Assembly: GCA_905221605.1 (NCBI GenBank)
Contig: CAJNDS010000305.1
Coordinates: 1-64,000 of the forward strand
Source of the DNA: Symbiodinium natans
Lineage: Eukaryota > Sar > Dinophyceae > Suessiales > Symbiodiniaceae
Length of the DNA: 64,000 bases
Direction: 5' to 3'
A program made the translations under genes and the position numbers. The first letter of the stretch is position 1. Each line of letters opens with the position of its first letter. Positions 49,401 to 57,325 of this stretch are shown here, in pieces. Below the pieces are notes generated by a model. That model worked only from the letters and a program-made list of their open reading frames with translations. It searched no databases and was not told the origin of the DNA.

Positions 49401-51616
49401 ATGGGATGGCAGTCACCCCCTCAGTTTGAGAACCCTCGACGGATTTAGGGTTTAGGTTTAAGGCTTTAGGGTTTAGGGTTTAGGGCTACTACTGCAACCC
49501 TCAACACCTAAACCCTAATGAGGATGCCTCTGAAGCTGGTGGCGGGACTATAGGAGTATCTATTAAGGGGTAGAAGGAGGGACCCTGAAGAGACCCTTTT
49601 TCTTAGTCCGCTAAAAAACCCTTATATACACCTTATATAGTCCCTATATACCTAAGTAGCCCCTAAATAACCCCTCAAGAATCCCTAAGGTCCCTTATAA
49701 GGTCCCTTATAACGGTCCCTCCTTTAGTCCCTTGAGTCTATGTTGCTTGAGGGGCTGTGAGGTTGCAGGAACTCCGGGGTTCAAAGCAGCTAGTTTTGCG
49801 GGAGTCTCCGAACGTAGGGGTACCTTATTGGGGTCCTTGTTGTAAGGATTCACGGCGATACTAAAGACTCAGTACCGTACTCCCAAGGACTATGCCGGAC
49901 CATTGTTCAAGATCACGGGTTGTGCGTTCCAAAGTTGATATCGCAGTCGCTGATGGCCCGTATCAAGATTTGACTTTCGATTCTACTGGATCTCGTTATT
50001 CAGTCAGTGAAGCTCAGGCTGTCATCAGCACCATGCGCTCAGATTTGAAATCCATCCTAGGTACAGCGGAGGTTATGAACCCTGCAGCCTGCTTGGTGAT
50101 GGTCATCACCTACTGCGAAGCCCAGAGAGTTCGAATTGCGGCTGCGCTGAGGGACTTGCTTGAGAGTGATGACATTTCCTCCCAACTGGTTGGTGTTCCT
50201 TCCGTCCAGATTTACCGTCCGCAGCATCAAGCCTGCGATTGGTGAGGAAGCCGTCACTGTTTATGTATCCCTCGCAGCTGAGCGTGAGCAGCGACCATTT
50301 ACAGGAGGTTTTGGGAGGGAATCCTACTATTTGGGGACCTATATTAAAAAACTGGGGGCCCCCTGAGTTTCGTAGGCCCTCTTTTGGTAGCCTGAACCCT
50401 AAATGCCCTAACCCTCACCCCTCATCCCTCCCTTAAACCCTCATCAATTTCGGCTCTCTAAACCCGAAACCCTGATTCCTAACCCCAAATCCCAAAGCCC
50501 AAACCGCACGAAATGTTCGGAGTCTGCTGGATGGTGCCCCAGGCTATGACCACACCATCAACTGCCACCAGTGCAAAGAAACAAGGGCACCGGCCTCAGC
50601 TACGGTTTTTTTGTTTAGGGTTTGGGGTTTGGGGTTTGGGGTTTGGGGGTTTCGGGTTTGGGGTGTCGGGGGTTGAGGGTTGAGGGGTTGTAGTTCTTGG
50701 TTAGTAAAGGTGCCGAGTTCAGAGTCGTTCCTCATGCTTATTCCCTTTACCCTAAACCGTAAGCAGGATGTGGCTCCAGTGAAGAGTGGTAACCCTAAAC
50801 CATACACCCTATAAACCCTAAACCCGAACCCTAAACCCTGAACCCTGCACCCTGAACCCTAAACCCTAAACCCTAAATCCTAAGCCCTAAGCCCTAAGCC
50901 CTAAACCCTAAACCCGAACTCAGGTGATCATGATGGTCCGGTACATGCACCCCGACATGGCACCCGAGCACTACAAGGCCAGCAGTTGCCATGTGCGAGC
51001 TGTCTTCCTAGGTAGGATGAGGGGGACCCTTATTTAGGGTTTAGGGTTTAGGGTTTAGGGTTTCGGGTTTAGGGTTTAGGGTTTAGGAAGGCTGGCTCTC
51101 TCCATAGAAATCTGGAAGTTCAGTTCCTAGGGATCTCTTGAAGGGTCGTATTCGGGTTTAGGGCTTAGGGCTGAGGGCTTTCGGGTTTCGGGTTTAGGGT
51201 TTAGGGTTTAGGGTTTAGGGTTTAGGGTTTAGGGTTTAGGGTTTAGGGTGGAGGAGGGGGCGGGGGCGTATGATTGCACGGCACCCTTATAAACAGAACC
51301 CCAAAAAGGGACCCTATAATTTAGAGAACTACCCACATGGCTGTCACAAGTATCACAGCTCCAGCTTCGCTACTCCTCGCCATCGACAGCCTGCCTAAAG
51401 CCTCCCCTAAGGGTCCATGTACCTAATTATGGAATTCTTGGGCCTTAAAGTACTTCCTATATAAGGACTTTTGGGTCTAAGTATATCATAATAAGGTACA
51501 TGGACCCTTAGGGCTCAAACCTCTTTGGCAGCAGCAAGAAGTCCCTCCCTGAATATTCCTGGCTGCAGGGCAACAAGCGGACGCATTTCGAGGACATTCC
51601 CATCGAGATGCAGTGA
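40072..51616 (+). CDS. Aspartyl/asparaginyl beta-hydroxylase-like gene in about 15 small exons
   Basis: Exon chain: 40,072-40,124; about 40,280-40,450; 41,627-41,705; 42,207-42,291; 42,384-42,485; 42,875-42,967; about 44,739-44,772; 45,267-45,320; 46,348-46,380; 46,966-47,032; 48,062-48,120; 49,393-49,413; 50,924 to about 50,977; 51,569-51,616. Joined in order, the last exons follow the beta-hydroxylase core of the AspH family (2-oxoglutarate/Fe(II) dioxygenases): VIKMKPGTD, VETHSGPANNILNIHLGISG, KVANKSYQWEEGK, VIAWDGS, VIMMVRYMHPDMAPEHYK, GNKRTHFEDIPIEMQ-stop. NIHLG carries the first Fe-ligand His. The second His (FEHEVW-like) is not found after WDGS. Donors include GTAAGG at 42,486; one junction (TACAAG then GCCAGC) suggests a GC donor. 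Exon joins are inference; membership of the exons before 42 kb is least certain. Confidence 0.65.
40123..40278. repeat. Long TTTAGGG array
   Basis: About 22 TTTAGGG units interrupted only by one GGTGGG change near 40,183. It starts at an exon end (GAGCAAG then GGTTTAGGG). Confidence 0.95.
40280..40450 (+). CDS. Exon (QEDAWHVGAGLSMTAAALLAAAKHLRTEQ)
   Basis: Open frame from WSASAKANKTAAYNSRLCAS through QQEDAWHVGAGLSMTAAALL to AAAKHLRTEQMNMLIW. Ala-rich, helical. It ends where a family F/G-like repeat begins (CCTTTTGGGGGTCCCTTC). The acceptor is not certain; internal GTCACAG at 40,341 is an alternative. Placed at the N-terminal side of the AspH-like gene by position only. Confidence 0.5.
41627..41705 (+). 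CDS. Exon (EETARALANEAESGFEDAKGARGA)
   Basis: Open frame EETARALANEAESGFEDAKG then ARGAG, followed by GGTTGAGG. Acidic helical segment assigned to the AspH-like gene by position. Confidence 0.4.
42207..42291 (+). CDS. Exon (RLSTWPFEALQGLLGRSRQIAERAFLKH)
   Basis: CCCCAG acceptor; frame RLSTWPFEALQGLLGRSRQI then AERAFLKH. Good coding character. Part of the AspH-like exon chain. Confidence 0.55.
42384..42485 (+). CDS. Exon (YTKIGETQGDLDTFSCDRYDIDHSHH...) with canonical GT donor
   Basis: ATGCAG acceptor, exactly 34 codons (YTKIGETQGDLDTFSCDRYD then IDHSHHRLLELEDP) and GTAAGG donor at 42,486, after which the intron is a 13-unit TTTAGGG array. It is the best-defined exon of the AspH-like gene. 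Confidence 0.7.
42487..42584. repeat. TTTAGGG array forming the 5' end of an intron
   Basis: About 13 pure units directly after the GTAAGG donor. The same intron ends in CCCTAAA units, a C run and CCACAG at 42,874. Confidence 0.95.
42875..42967 (+). CDS. Exon (DAYRFLYEKGEWNRVLLYHKREFTPECQLGW)
   Basis: CCACAG acceptor, 31 codons (DAYRFLYEKGEWNRVLLYHK then REFTPECQLGW) and a GTTTAC donor. In AspH-type proteins a W..L.L....F...C...P.T..LL segment precedes the catalytic core. The following P.T..LL part is seen at about 44,745 (FPKTCALLR). Confidence 0.65.
43000..44735. other. Large intron or spacer without convincing exons
   Basis: TTTAGGG and CCCTAAA patches, AT-rich stretches, partial family E sequence near 43,683 and degenerate CCCTATAAA-like runs at 44,440-44,650. 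I see no coding stretch here that I would support. Confidence 0.4.
44820..44925. repeat. TTTGGGG array
   Basis: Three TTTAGGG units followed by about twelve homogeneous TTTGGGG units. This is the mirror image of the CCCCAAA array at 17,203. Confidence 0.95.
46348..46380 (+). CDS. AspH-like exon (VMVIKMKPGTD)
   Basis: CTGCAG acceptor, VMVIKMKPGTD, GTCGAG donor. The next exon starts VETHSGPANN, so the joined product reads PGTD-VETHSGP as in AspH enzymes (PGT....H.GP.N). A family A MITE begins 45 bases downstream. Confidence 0.65.
46426..46576. mobile_element. MITE-like element, family A (copy 4), expanded by TG repeats
   Basis: TTGGGATGTTGCCCCTTATA at the left and its complement-like AAGGGGGAACATCCCA at the right; inner CAGTCCTGAA/GGACTG. 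The usual central poly-C is replaced by a (TG)n/(TTTG)n microsatellite (46,456-46,512). It lies inside an AspH-like intron. Confidence 0.85.
46966..47032 (+). CDS. AspH-like exon with Fe-ligand His (VETHSGPANNILNIHLGISGLE)
   Basis: CTCGTAG acceptor; VETHSGPANNILNIHLGISG then LE. It corresponds to the PH.GP.N.RLR.HLG segment of human ASPH and its relatives, where the His of HLG binds Fe(II). The donor is probably within GAGGCCCGGGG and is non-canonical or unclear. Confidence 0.7.
47045..48040. other. Intron/spacer with repeats only
   Basis: TTTAGGG arrays (47,046-47,155 and 47,420-47,475), a 24-base poly-G (47,156-47,180), GTTGTT runs and GT-rich low-complexity sequence. No supported exon. 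Confidence 0.45.
48062..48120 (+). CDS. AspH-like exon (AELKVANKSYQWEEGK)
   Basis: CTGGCAG acceptor; GAELKVANKSYQWEEGK matches the (I/L).VAN....WEEGK segment of AspH enzymes. Its last 22 bases are repeated at 48,210-48,231, with a TTTAGGG array between the copies. Confidence 0.65.
48106..48231. repeat. TTTAGGG array flanked by a 22-bp duplication of exon end
   Basis: TGGGAGGAGGGCAAGGCTGA then AA occurs at 48,106-48,127 and 48,210-48,231. A clean TTTAGGG array fills the gap. This looks like an array gained within an exon through a staggered break. Confidence 0.9.
49393..49413 (+). CDS. AspH-like micro-exon (VIAWDGS)
   Basis: GGAG acceptor followed by VIAWDGS, matching the (V/L)(I/L)..D.S segment after WEEGK in AspH enzymes. 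It lies in the right order between 48,120 and 50,924. Length and borders are uncertain. Confidence 0.45.
49561..49742. repeat. Repeat family I (TATATA..CCCTAAGG..GTCCCT)
   Basis: AAACCCTTATATACACCTTA ... TATATACCTAAGTAGCCCCT ... GGTCCCTCCTTTAGTCCCTT. It matches 62,876-63,160, which has an extra AT microsatellite. Confidence 0.7.
49892..50310 (+). pseudogene. Fragment resembling a superfamily 1 RNA/DNA helicase C-terminus, frameshifted
   Basis: Frame 1 reads ...DLTFDSTGSRYSVSEAQAVI ... NPAACLVMVITYCEAQRVRI then AAALRDLL ... VGVPSVQI. A shift near 50,210 is needed to continue as FTVRSIKPAIGEEAVTVYVS then L. The pattern (V.VIT.Y..Q......L ... V...TV.S.QG.EA..V.VSL) resembles the C-terminal RecA-like domain of UPF1-type helicases, but the QG of motif V is replaced (AIG), so identity is tentative. 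It lies inside an intron of the AspH-like gene and ends at a family G repeat. It may be a retrocopy fragment. Confidence 0.4.
50924..50977 (+). CDS. AspH-like exon (VIMMVRYMHPDMAPEHYK)
   Basis: ACTCAG acceptor; VIMMVRYMHPDMAPEHYK matches the (V.)(L/I)(I/V)...(W/Y).HP(D/E)(L/M) signature near the end of AspH catalytic domains. The frame joins the terminal exon only if the donor is AAG followed by GCCAGC (a GC donor). A GTAGGA at 51,011 would give a different frame. Confidence 0.65.
51403..51514. mobile_element. MITE-like element, family C (copy 2)
   Basis: CCCTAAGGGTCCATGTACCT at the left and GGTACATGGACCCTTAGGG at the right form near-perfect terminal inverted repeats. The core is CTTAAAGTACTTCCTATATA then AGGACTTTTGGGTC. 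Confidence 0.85.
51569..51616 (+). CDS. AspH-like terminal exon (GNKRTHFEDIPIEMQ stop)
   Basis: CTGCAG acceptor, 15 codons GNKRTHFEDIPIEMQ and TGA. It continues HYK of the preceding exon. A clear 3' end for the gene. Confidence 0.65.
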   Translation, partial: GNKRTHFEDIPIEMQ

Positions 51617-51673
51617 TGAGCAGGTTCTTACGCCAGCAGAAGGTTCATCAAGGTATCTACTTTGTGGGGCTTT

Positions 51674-51745
51674 GCTGTAACTTTAGATCCTTAGCCTTTT
51701 TGGGTTTATTGGGTTTCTTAACAAGGTAGCTAAAATTTAATTTCG
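51674..51745. repeat. Repeat family D (copy 3, truncated)
   Basis: CTTTAGATCCTTAGCCTTTT then TGGGTTTATTGGGTTTCTTA and ACAAGGTAGCTAAAATTTAA. It lacks the GTGCAG end seen in the other copies. Confidence 0.7.
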
Positions 51746-52268
51746 ACTGCAAGGCCTGACTCTTGAACCACCGCTGGTGACTCCACCAGTGACACCGTTC
51801 CGGTGTCTTGACATCTCACTCTCCCAGAAGTCGGTGCCCCCGCGCCCTGCCATTCCCACCTCTTGAAAACCTCCACCAAAAACCCCTCTTTGATTTGAGG
51901 GTTTAGGGTTTAGGCTTATCCTCTCCCCGAACCTCAGAAACCCGGCCTGAACCCCAACCCCTAAACCCTAAGCCCTAAGCCTAAGCCCCAACGAAGGCAT
52001 CCGTGGTCCCGTCAACCGCAAAGCATTAGGCATCTTTACTTGGCATGGGCGGGACTGAGTGGGACTGAGTAGTCATTAAGTAGGGTTTCGGGTTTAGGGT
52101 TTAGGGTTTAGGGTTTAGGGTTTAGGGTTATGTAGGGCTTAGGGCTTAGGGTTTAGGAATAGTAGTTAGCAAGCTGGGTCGTTTAGTCGGCTGGAACCCT
52201 AAACCCGAACGGCAAGCCGAGAGTGTCTAGTTCGGGGTTTAGAGCTTAGGGTACAAACTCTAAGGCCT

Positions 52269-52360
52269 AAACCCCTAAACCCCTAAACCCCTAAACCCCT
52301 AAACCCCTAAACCCCTAAACCCCTAAACCCCTAAACCCCTAAACCCCTAAACCCCTAAAC
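52269..52360. repeat. 8-base CCCCTAAA tandem array (second)
   Basis: About eleven CCCCTAAA units, then a return to CCCTAAA/CCCCAAA. Confidence 0.95.
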
Positions 52361-52428
52361 CCTAAACCCCAAACCCCAAACCCTAAACCCTAACCCTGAA
52401 GACAAACACGGTAACACTGCAACAACCT

Positions 52429-52716
52429 CCCTAAGGGTCCACGTACCTTATTATTATATTACTTAGACCCAAAAGTCCTTATATAGGAAGTACTTTAAGG
52501 CCCAAGTATTCCATAATTAGGTACATGGACCCTTAGGGTTACTTAGACCCAAAAGTCCTTATATAGGAAGTACTTTAAGGCCCAAGTATTCCATAATTAG
52601 GTACATGGACCCTTAGGCTTTAAGGCCCAAGTATTCCATAATTAGGTACATGGACCCTTAGGGGGAGGCTTTAAGGCCCAAGTATTCCATAATTAGGTAC
52701 ATGGACCCTTAGGGCC
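52429..52716. repeat. Nested partial duplications of family C
   Basis: A full family C unit (52,429-52,538) is followed by three shorter 3' pieces: from ACTTAGACCCAAAAG at 52,540, from CTTTAAGGCCC at 52,617, and from GCTTTAAGGCCC at 52,670. Each piece ends in GGTACATGGACCCTTAGG. Each is 5'-truncated to a different extent. Confidence 0.85.
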
Positions 52717-54737
52717 TCCCTCAAGAGTCGGGAGCACGGGGTGCCGCCTTCCGGGATGCCGCGATGGTCAGACGGAGCCCGCAAAGGCGGAGACGCGTGA
52801 AGAGAAGACAGGTCGAGGGTTTAGGGTTTAGGGTTTAGGGTTTAGGGTTTAGGGTTTAGGGTTTAGGGCTTAGGGCTTAGGGTTTAGGGTTTAGGGTTTA
52901 ACTACAGCTGGTGGTTCAGAGTTGAGGTTTAGGGCTTGGGATTCAGGGTCTAGGGTTTAAGTTGGGTTCAGAGAGCTTAGCCTTGAAGCCTTCCAAGGTA
53001 GCTACTACACTCAGAATTGGGAACGTCATCACTGACGGGGCTTGGGGTTTATAGGCTTTAGGTTTAGGGTTTAGGTGCTTGATTCTATATGACCGTCCTA
53101 CCGCAAACAAGATTTGTAGGGCTGAAGGGTTGGGGGGCTAGGGTTCAAAGTCCAGGATGCAGGGATCAGGGTCTGCGAAGCCTTCTTCCAGGGTTAGGGT
53201 TGAGGGTTAAGGGATTATAGGAGGCGAGGGTTCAGGGCTGGGGATTTGCGTTCAGGGTTAGGGCCGAAAAGCCCCAACCCCTGGACCCTATTCTTAGGGC
53301 GGTTATAACCACAGAACCACCGAACCCTAACCCCTAACCCCTAACCCCTAAACCCTAAACCCTAAACCCTAAACCCTAAACCCTAAACCCTAAACCCTAA
53401 ACCCTAAACCCTAAACCCTAAACTCTAAACCCTAAACCCTAAACCCTAAACCCTAAACCCTAAACCCTAAACCCTAAACCTAAGTAAACCCTAAACCGGC
53501 GCCGACGAGTCGACGTGGTTGCAGAATCTTCATAAACCCTGAAGCCTAGATGGGGCAGAAAGGCTTTACCTGGCTGCGACCCCCAAACCCCAAAAACGGG
53601 TTTAGGGTTTAGGGTTCAGGCCCCAAGTTTTAAACATCGCCACCTTGCCCGCGCTGTTCTCGGCCCAGCAGCCGTGGGCCCCTTGAAGGGCCCAAACCGA
53701 GGTCGTCCATGGCCCAGGCGCGAGGGGAAAAGGGTAGGAGGATGGAACCCATCACCCCCCCAAACCCGGGTTGAAAACCCTAAACCCTAAACCCTAAACC
53801 CTAAACCCTAAACCCTAAACCCTAAACCCCAAACCCCAACCCCCAAACCCTAAACCCTAAACCCTTTTTTGGGTTCATGAGCCTGGAGCGCGTGGGTTCA
53901 GGAGGCTTGGCTCAGGGTGTCTTGGGTTCAGGGTTTGGGGTTTAGGGTTCAGGGTTAGGGTTTAGGGTTTAGGGTTGTCGCGTTCCGCCCTCTTAAGGAC
54001 TGCTAGCGTAAGGGGGAACCTTATAACCCCCCTTACTTGGTAGCCCCGTGGTACCCTTTACCCTTTTTTGGGTTCTTGATTCCCTTATAAAGTACCCTAA
54101 ACCCTAAACCCTAAACCCTAAACCCTAAACCCTAAACCCTAAAAGGGTGCCCTTCATCATCTGTAATATGTTTTCTGGGCTACCATGGTTCGTATTCTTC
54201 GTATGCTTCTTTTATGCTTGCAGTTGGTTAGAGGTACCCTACATCATCCCTTACAGGGAAAAAAAAGGGCCCTAATTCCCTCATTCCCTGCTCACCAACA
54301 GTAAGTATGTGGGTCGTCGGTGCGTTTAGCAGTTGAGCTACTTTTGCTCCTGCTCTTTCTTTCATACAAAATCGTCATTGTGATGTGAACCCCACGCCCT
54401 AACTGATCCCGAAACCCGAAACCCGAATAAACCCCAAGCCCTAAACTCTAAACCTGCTAAGGCCTGAGCTCTTGGGACAGGGAGAAGAAAGCAGGGGGGC
54501 CCCATGCCCAGTACTGGCCCCACATGCCCTCTTTACAGGGGGGCTTACTGTTTGGGGATTAAGGGTTTGGAGTTTGCGGGTTTCGGGGGAAGGTTTAGGG
54601 TTTAGGGGTTTGGGGCTTATAGGATTTCCTTGAACCCTACACCAGAACAGTTACGGCCAGCTGCCAGTCTGCACAGAGTTTTTGGCCCCCAGCAGTGTCG
54701 GAGTTTTCGCGCTTCCACTCAGAGCTTAAGGTCAAAG

Positions 54738-55565
54738 ATGGCCCAGCTCGGGATGCCGCTCCTAGATGCCCCGCCCGGCCTCGAGGCGGTGAGCCCCGAA
54801 GCCACCGCGGCACTGCGAGCGCTCGCCTGGCTGCGCTGCGTGGCGGCCACGAGCGCAACGTCGGCCTGGGCCCAGTCGCACGACGCAGGGGCTGGCATGG
54901 AGGAGAAGAACAAGGCAAGGCCTCACAGACTGCAGCAAGCCCTGAAGTGTCAAGAAGGCCCGAAGATCCCAGACCCCCCAAAACCCCACACCTCCGTAGC
55001 AGGCTCGCGTGGCGCGGTTCACGATGCCACTGACACCCGGTTTGCTGCCAGACTCCAACCCACACACCATGGAGGTGGAGCGAATTGGGGGGGGGGAGAG
55101 GCCAGGTCAACCGGCAACGGGGCAGCGCAGGTGGACAGAAGAAGGGCTTGCGTTCGCGACTACCAGTTCCTCCCGCATCCAGACCTGCTCAAGGCTTTTG
55201 ACTTCGTGCCGAAGCTCTATGGGCGAGGCGGTGTCAACATGAAGAAGATCGTGGACCAGTGTGAGGGCAAGGTCCGTTTGCGTGGGCGCGGCAGCCGGCA
55301 TCTTGAGTTTGGCGGTCTCGAGGCTCGGATGAAGTTGAAGCTCTACTTGAGCTGTACGACGCAGGAGAGTCTTGAGATGTGTCACCAGATGGTGCTCGGT
55401 CTTTTAGAGCGCTTGGAATCCGAGTTCAGAAGCTTCTGTCGGAACGACACAGGCATCGAGCTTATCCGTAAGCACGGGGCCTTTTCGAAACTTTTTGTGT
55501 GCTCCAAGGCGAGGGGCCGAGGGGTGGGCCGCAAAGCCCAGGCACCGCCCAAGGAGGTCCTTTAG
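54738..55565 (+). CDS. KH-domain-like protein, 275 aa, intronless
   Basis: Start chosen at ATG 54,738 (TCAAAGATGG context; MAQLGMPLLDAPPGL). The frame is open upstream to about 54,630 but without another ATG. The first half is Ala/Pro/Gly rich and disordered. Residues about 137-220 (DYQFLPHPDLLKAFDFVPKL ... GRGGVNMKKIVDQCEGKVRL) contain a GRGG loop with flanking helices and RGRGS, as in KH RNA-binding domains (GxxG loop). A helical tail ends KAQAPPKEVL. It binds RNA by inference from the KH-like fold. Unlike the neighbours it has no intron and no telomere repeat inside, which suggests a retrocopied gene. The stop TAG is 20 bases before a family B MITE. Confidence 0.7.
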   Translation: MAQLGMPLLDAPPGLEAVSPEATAALRALAWLRCVAATSATSAWAQSHDAGAGMEEKNKARPHRLQQALKCQEGPKIPDPPKPHTSVAGSRGAVHDATDTRFAARLQPTHHGGGANWGGGEARSTGNGAAQVDRRRACVRDYQFLPHPDLLKAFDFVPKLYGRGGVNMKKIVDQCEGKVRLRGRGSRHLEFGGLEARMKLKLYLSCTTQESLEMCHQMVLGLLERLESEFRSFCRNDTGIELIRKHGAFSKLFVCSKARGRGVGRKAQAPPKEVL

Positions 55566-55584
55566 AGTTCTACATGAGTTCTAC

Positions 55585-55720
55585 AAAAGGGGTCGGAATA
55601 ATTTAGTTACTTAATTAATTTAACAGTGTTTCCTTAGGGCCCCTTTTTATAAGTATACTCGAATAACCCCCCAACAACCCTCCTCGAATTTATTCAGGCC
55701 CCTATAGTAGATCTGGAGCC
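55585..55720. mobile_element. MITE-like element, family B (copy 2)
   Basis: AAAAGGGGTCGGAATAATTT ... TTATTCAGGCCCCTATAGTA then GATCTGGAGCC. Same ends as 30,085-30,220; directly downstream of the KH-like gene. Confidence 0.8.
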
Positions 55721-55743
55721 AGGTGAACTATCTTGCATCACTG

Positions 55744-55907
55744 CACTTGGAGGTTCAAGGAAGGGTACCCCTAAGGGTCCATGGACTTTTAGGGTACTTT
55801 TAACCCAATTATAACTGCACTTCGAAGCCCTCTAAGTCCCCTAAGTAGGTGATAAGTACAGTTATAATCGGGGCTATATAGATCATCATGAACCTCCAAG
55901 TAGGATT
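55744..55907. repeat. Family E element with a family C fragment inside
   Basis: ACTTGGAGGTTCAAGG at the left pairs with GAACCTCCAAGTAGG at the right; the inner TTATAACTGCACTT pairs with GATAAGTACAGTTATAAT. Near 55,775 the string CCCTAAGGGTCCATGGAC is the end of family C, so this copy is composite. Confidence 0.7.
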
Positions 55908-56716
55908 TAGGAGGTTAGAGGTTTGCAGTTTAGGGCTTAGGGGTGTTCAGGAAGACGCTTGGGGGACCCTTGGGAAGGCTGAGCAGCTGGACATTTTTCT
56001 GGACAATTTTCAGTGTGCGTGATGTAAACCAAATGACGGAGCAGGCTTGCTTGCCGACCTTTAACTCTTATAAAGGAAACCTAAGAGGGTTTATCGTCCA
56101 TATGCCCGCAATGCGGATCCCACGGGGATGCATAGGGCTTATGATACCCTGAACCCTAAGCCCTAAACCCTGAACCTGAACCCTAAACCCTAAGCCCCAA
56201 GCCCTCCTGAACCTTATAAGCGCCCTCCTGAACCTTAAGTAGGGGAGAGTCTAGGGTTTGGGGTTTAGGGTTTAGGGTGTAGGGTTCAGGGTTTAGGGTT
56301 TAGCGCAAACTCAACGGCAAGCACGCTTGCCCAGGGAGCACCACTAGTGCACGCGTGCTTTGACAAAACGGCTGAGCTGAGCGGTCACATGTGGCGGCAC
56401 AGATTTGGAGAGCCTGCGGCTCACTGACATGGCTGTCAGCTACTTACAACCCTAAAACCTAAACCCTTAACCCTTAACGCTGAAGCCCTAAACCTGAAGC
56501 CCTAAACCCTAATCCCTACACCATCCCTTTCTGAATCCTTGCGGACAAGTTTTTTGGGTTAAGGGCTTCGTCGCCCTTAAACCGAAACCTTCAACCCAAA
56601 GTGCCCCACCAAAACACGTAAGGTTCCACAAGTGACCCTACGGTACATGTAGCCCGCGAGGCACATGGTTTAGCCGTTTATAAGTCTCAGAGTTTATGAA
56701 TCCTATGGACCGTAAA

Positions 56717-56790
56717 CTGGAGTTTAAGAATTTAAGTCTAAACCCTAAACCTAAACCCTAAACCCTAAACCCTAAACCCTGGAGTTTAAG
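56717..56790. repeat. CCCTAAA array flanked by 12-bp direct repeat CTGGAGTTTAAG
   Basis: CTGGAGTTTAAG at 56,717-56,728 and 56,779-56,790 encloses the array. The same structure is copied in the second duplication unit (with GTTTGAG at the right), so array insertion preceded the 1.16-kb duplication. Confidence 0.8.
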
Positions 56791-57207
56791 GTTTAGGGTT
56801 GCGGCTTGCTAGTGTGGACACTGCAGCACCCTACAAACGTTCCCGGTGCAGCTGGATAACATCCGGGCTCAGAAGCACTGGGCAGGGGTCGCTGCCGCTT
56901 GTCTATGTACCATTACTGGACTCGATTTCATGGTGTCGGCATACTTGCACTATAGGAACACAACACAGTGAAATGCAAAACGTACTTTGTACGGCTACAG
57001 CATCTAGAAGAGCATAGGGCGGGATCTGGATTCTTAGGTAGGCAGATAAGTTCCAAGACGTAGCTGCAACATTGTCGACACCGAGTCTTGCAGGAAGTGT
57101 CGCAAGGTCTAGAGCTTTCGCAATAAGTTTTGCGAGAGAGCACCTCGCACATGGTCTTCGCAAGACCCCTGCTTTCCACGCAGTCTCTCAAAAGCATGTC
57201 CTATAGG

Positions 57208-57325
57208 CGTCGGAAATAGGCGGCGGAGTAGTTACTAACCGTTTTCCCTTATGGCCCCTCTATACTTCTGCCAGAATACTCCCCCCCCCCCCCCCTTTGT
57301 TCTTAACGCCCATATAGTGCCCGAG
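57208..57325. mobile_element. MITE-like element, family B (copy 3)
   Basis: GCGTCGGAAATAGGCGGCGG then AGTAGTTACTAACCG ... poly-C ... TTAACGCCCATATAGTGCCC then GAGCTCC. Diverged from copy 1. The duplicate lies at about 58,372-58,485. Confidence 0.6.

Larger units (their letters stand above)
51750..54600. other. Spacer with repeats, no supported gene
   Basis: Besides the family C cluster and arrays (52,815-52,900, 53,330-53,490 and 53,775-53,860), there are GC-rich bits near 52,725-52,810 and 53,640-53,740 that might be exons. I could not assign a convincing frame with splice sites. A family F repeat with an inner CCCTAAA array lies at 54,042-54,185. Confidence 0.4.

Noticed and set aside
56799-57017. 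72-codon ORF repeated at 57,963
   Set aside because: Its conservation is explained by the 1.16-kb duplication. No start context, splice sites or known domain, and opposite-strand ORFs are equally open.
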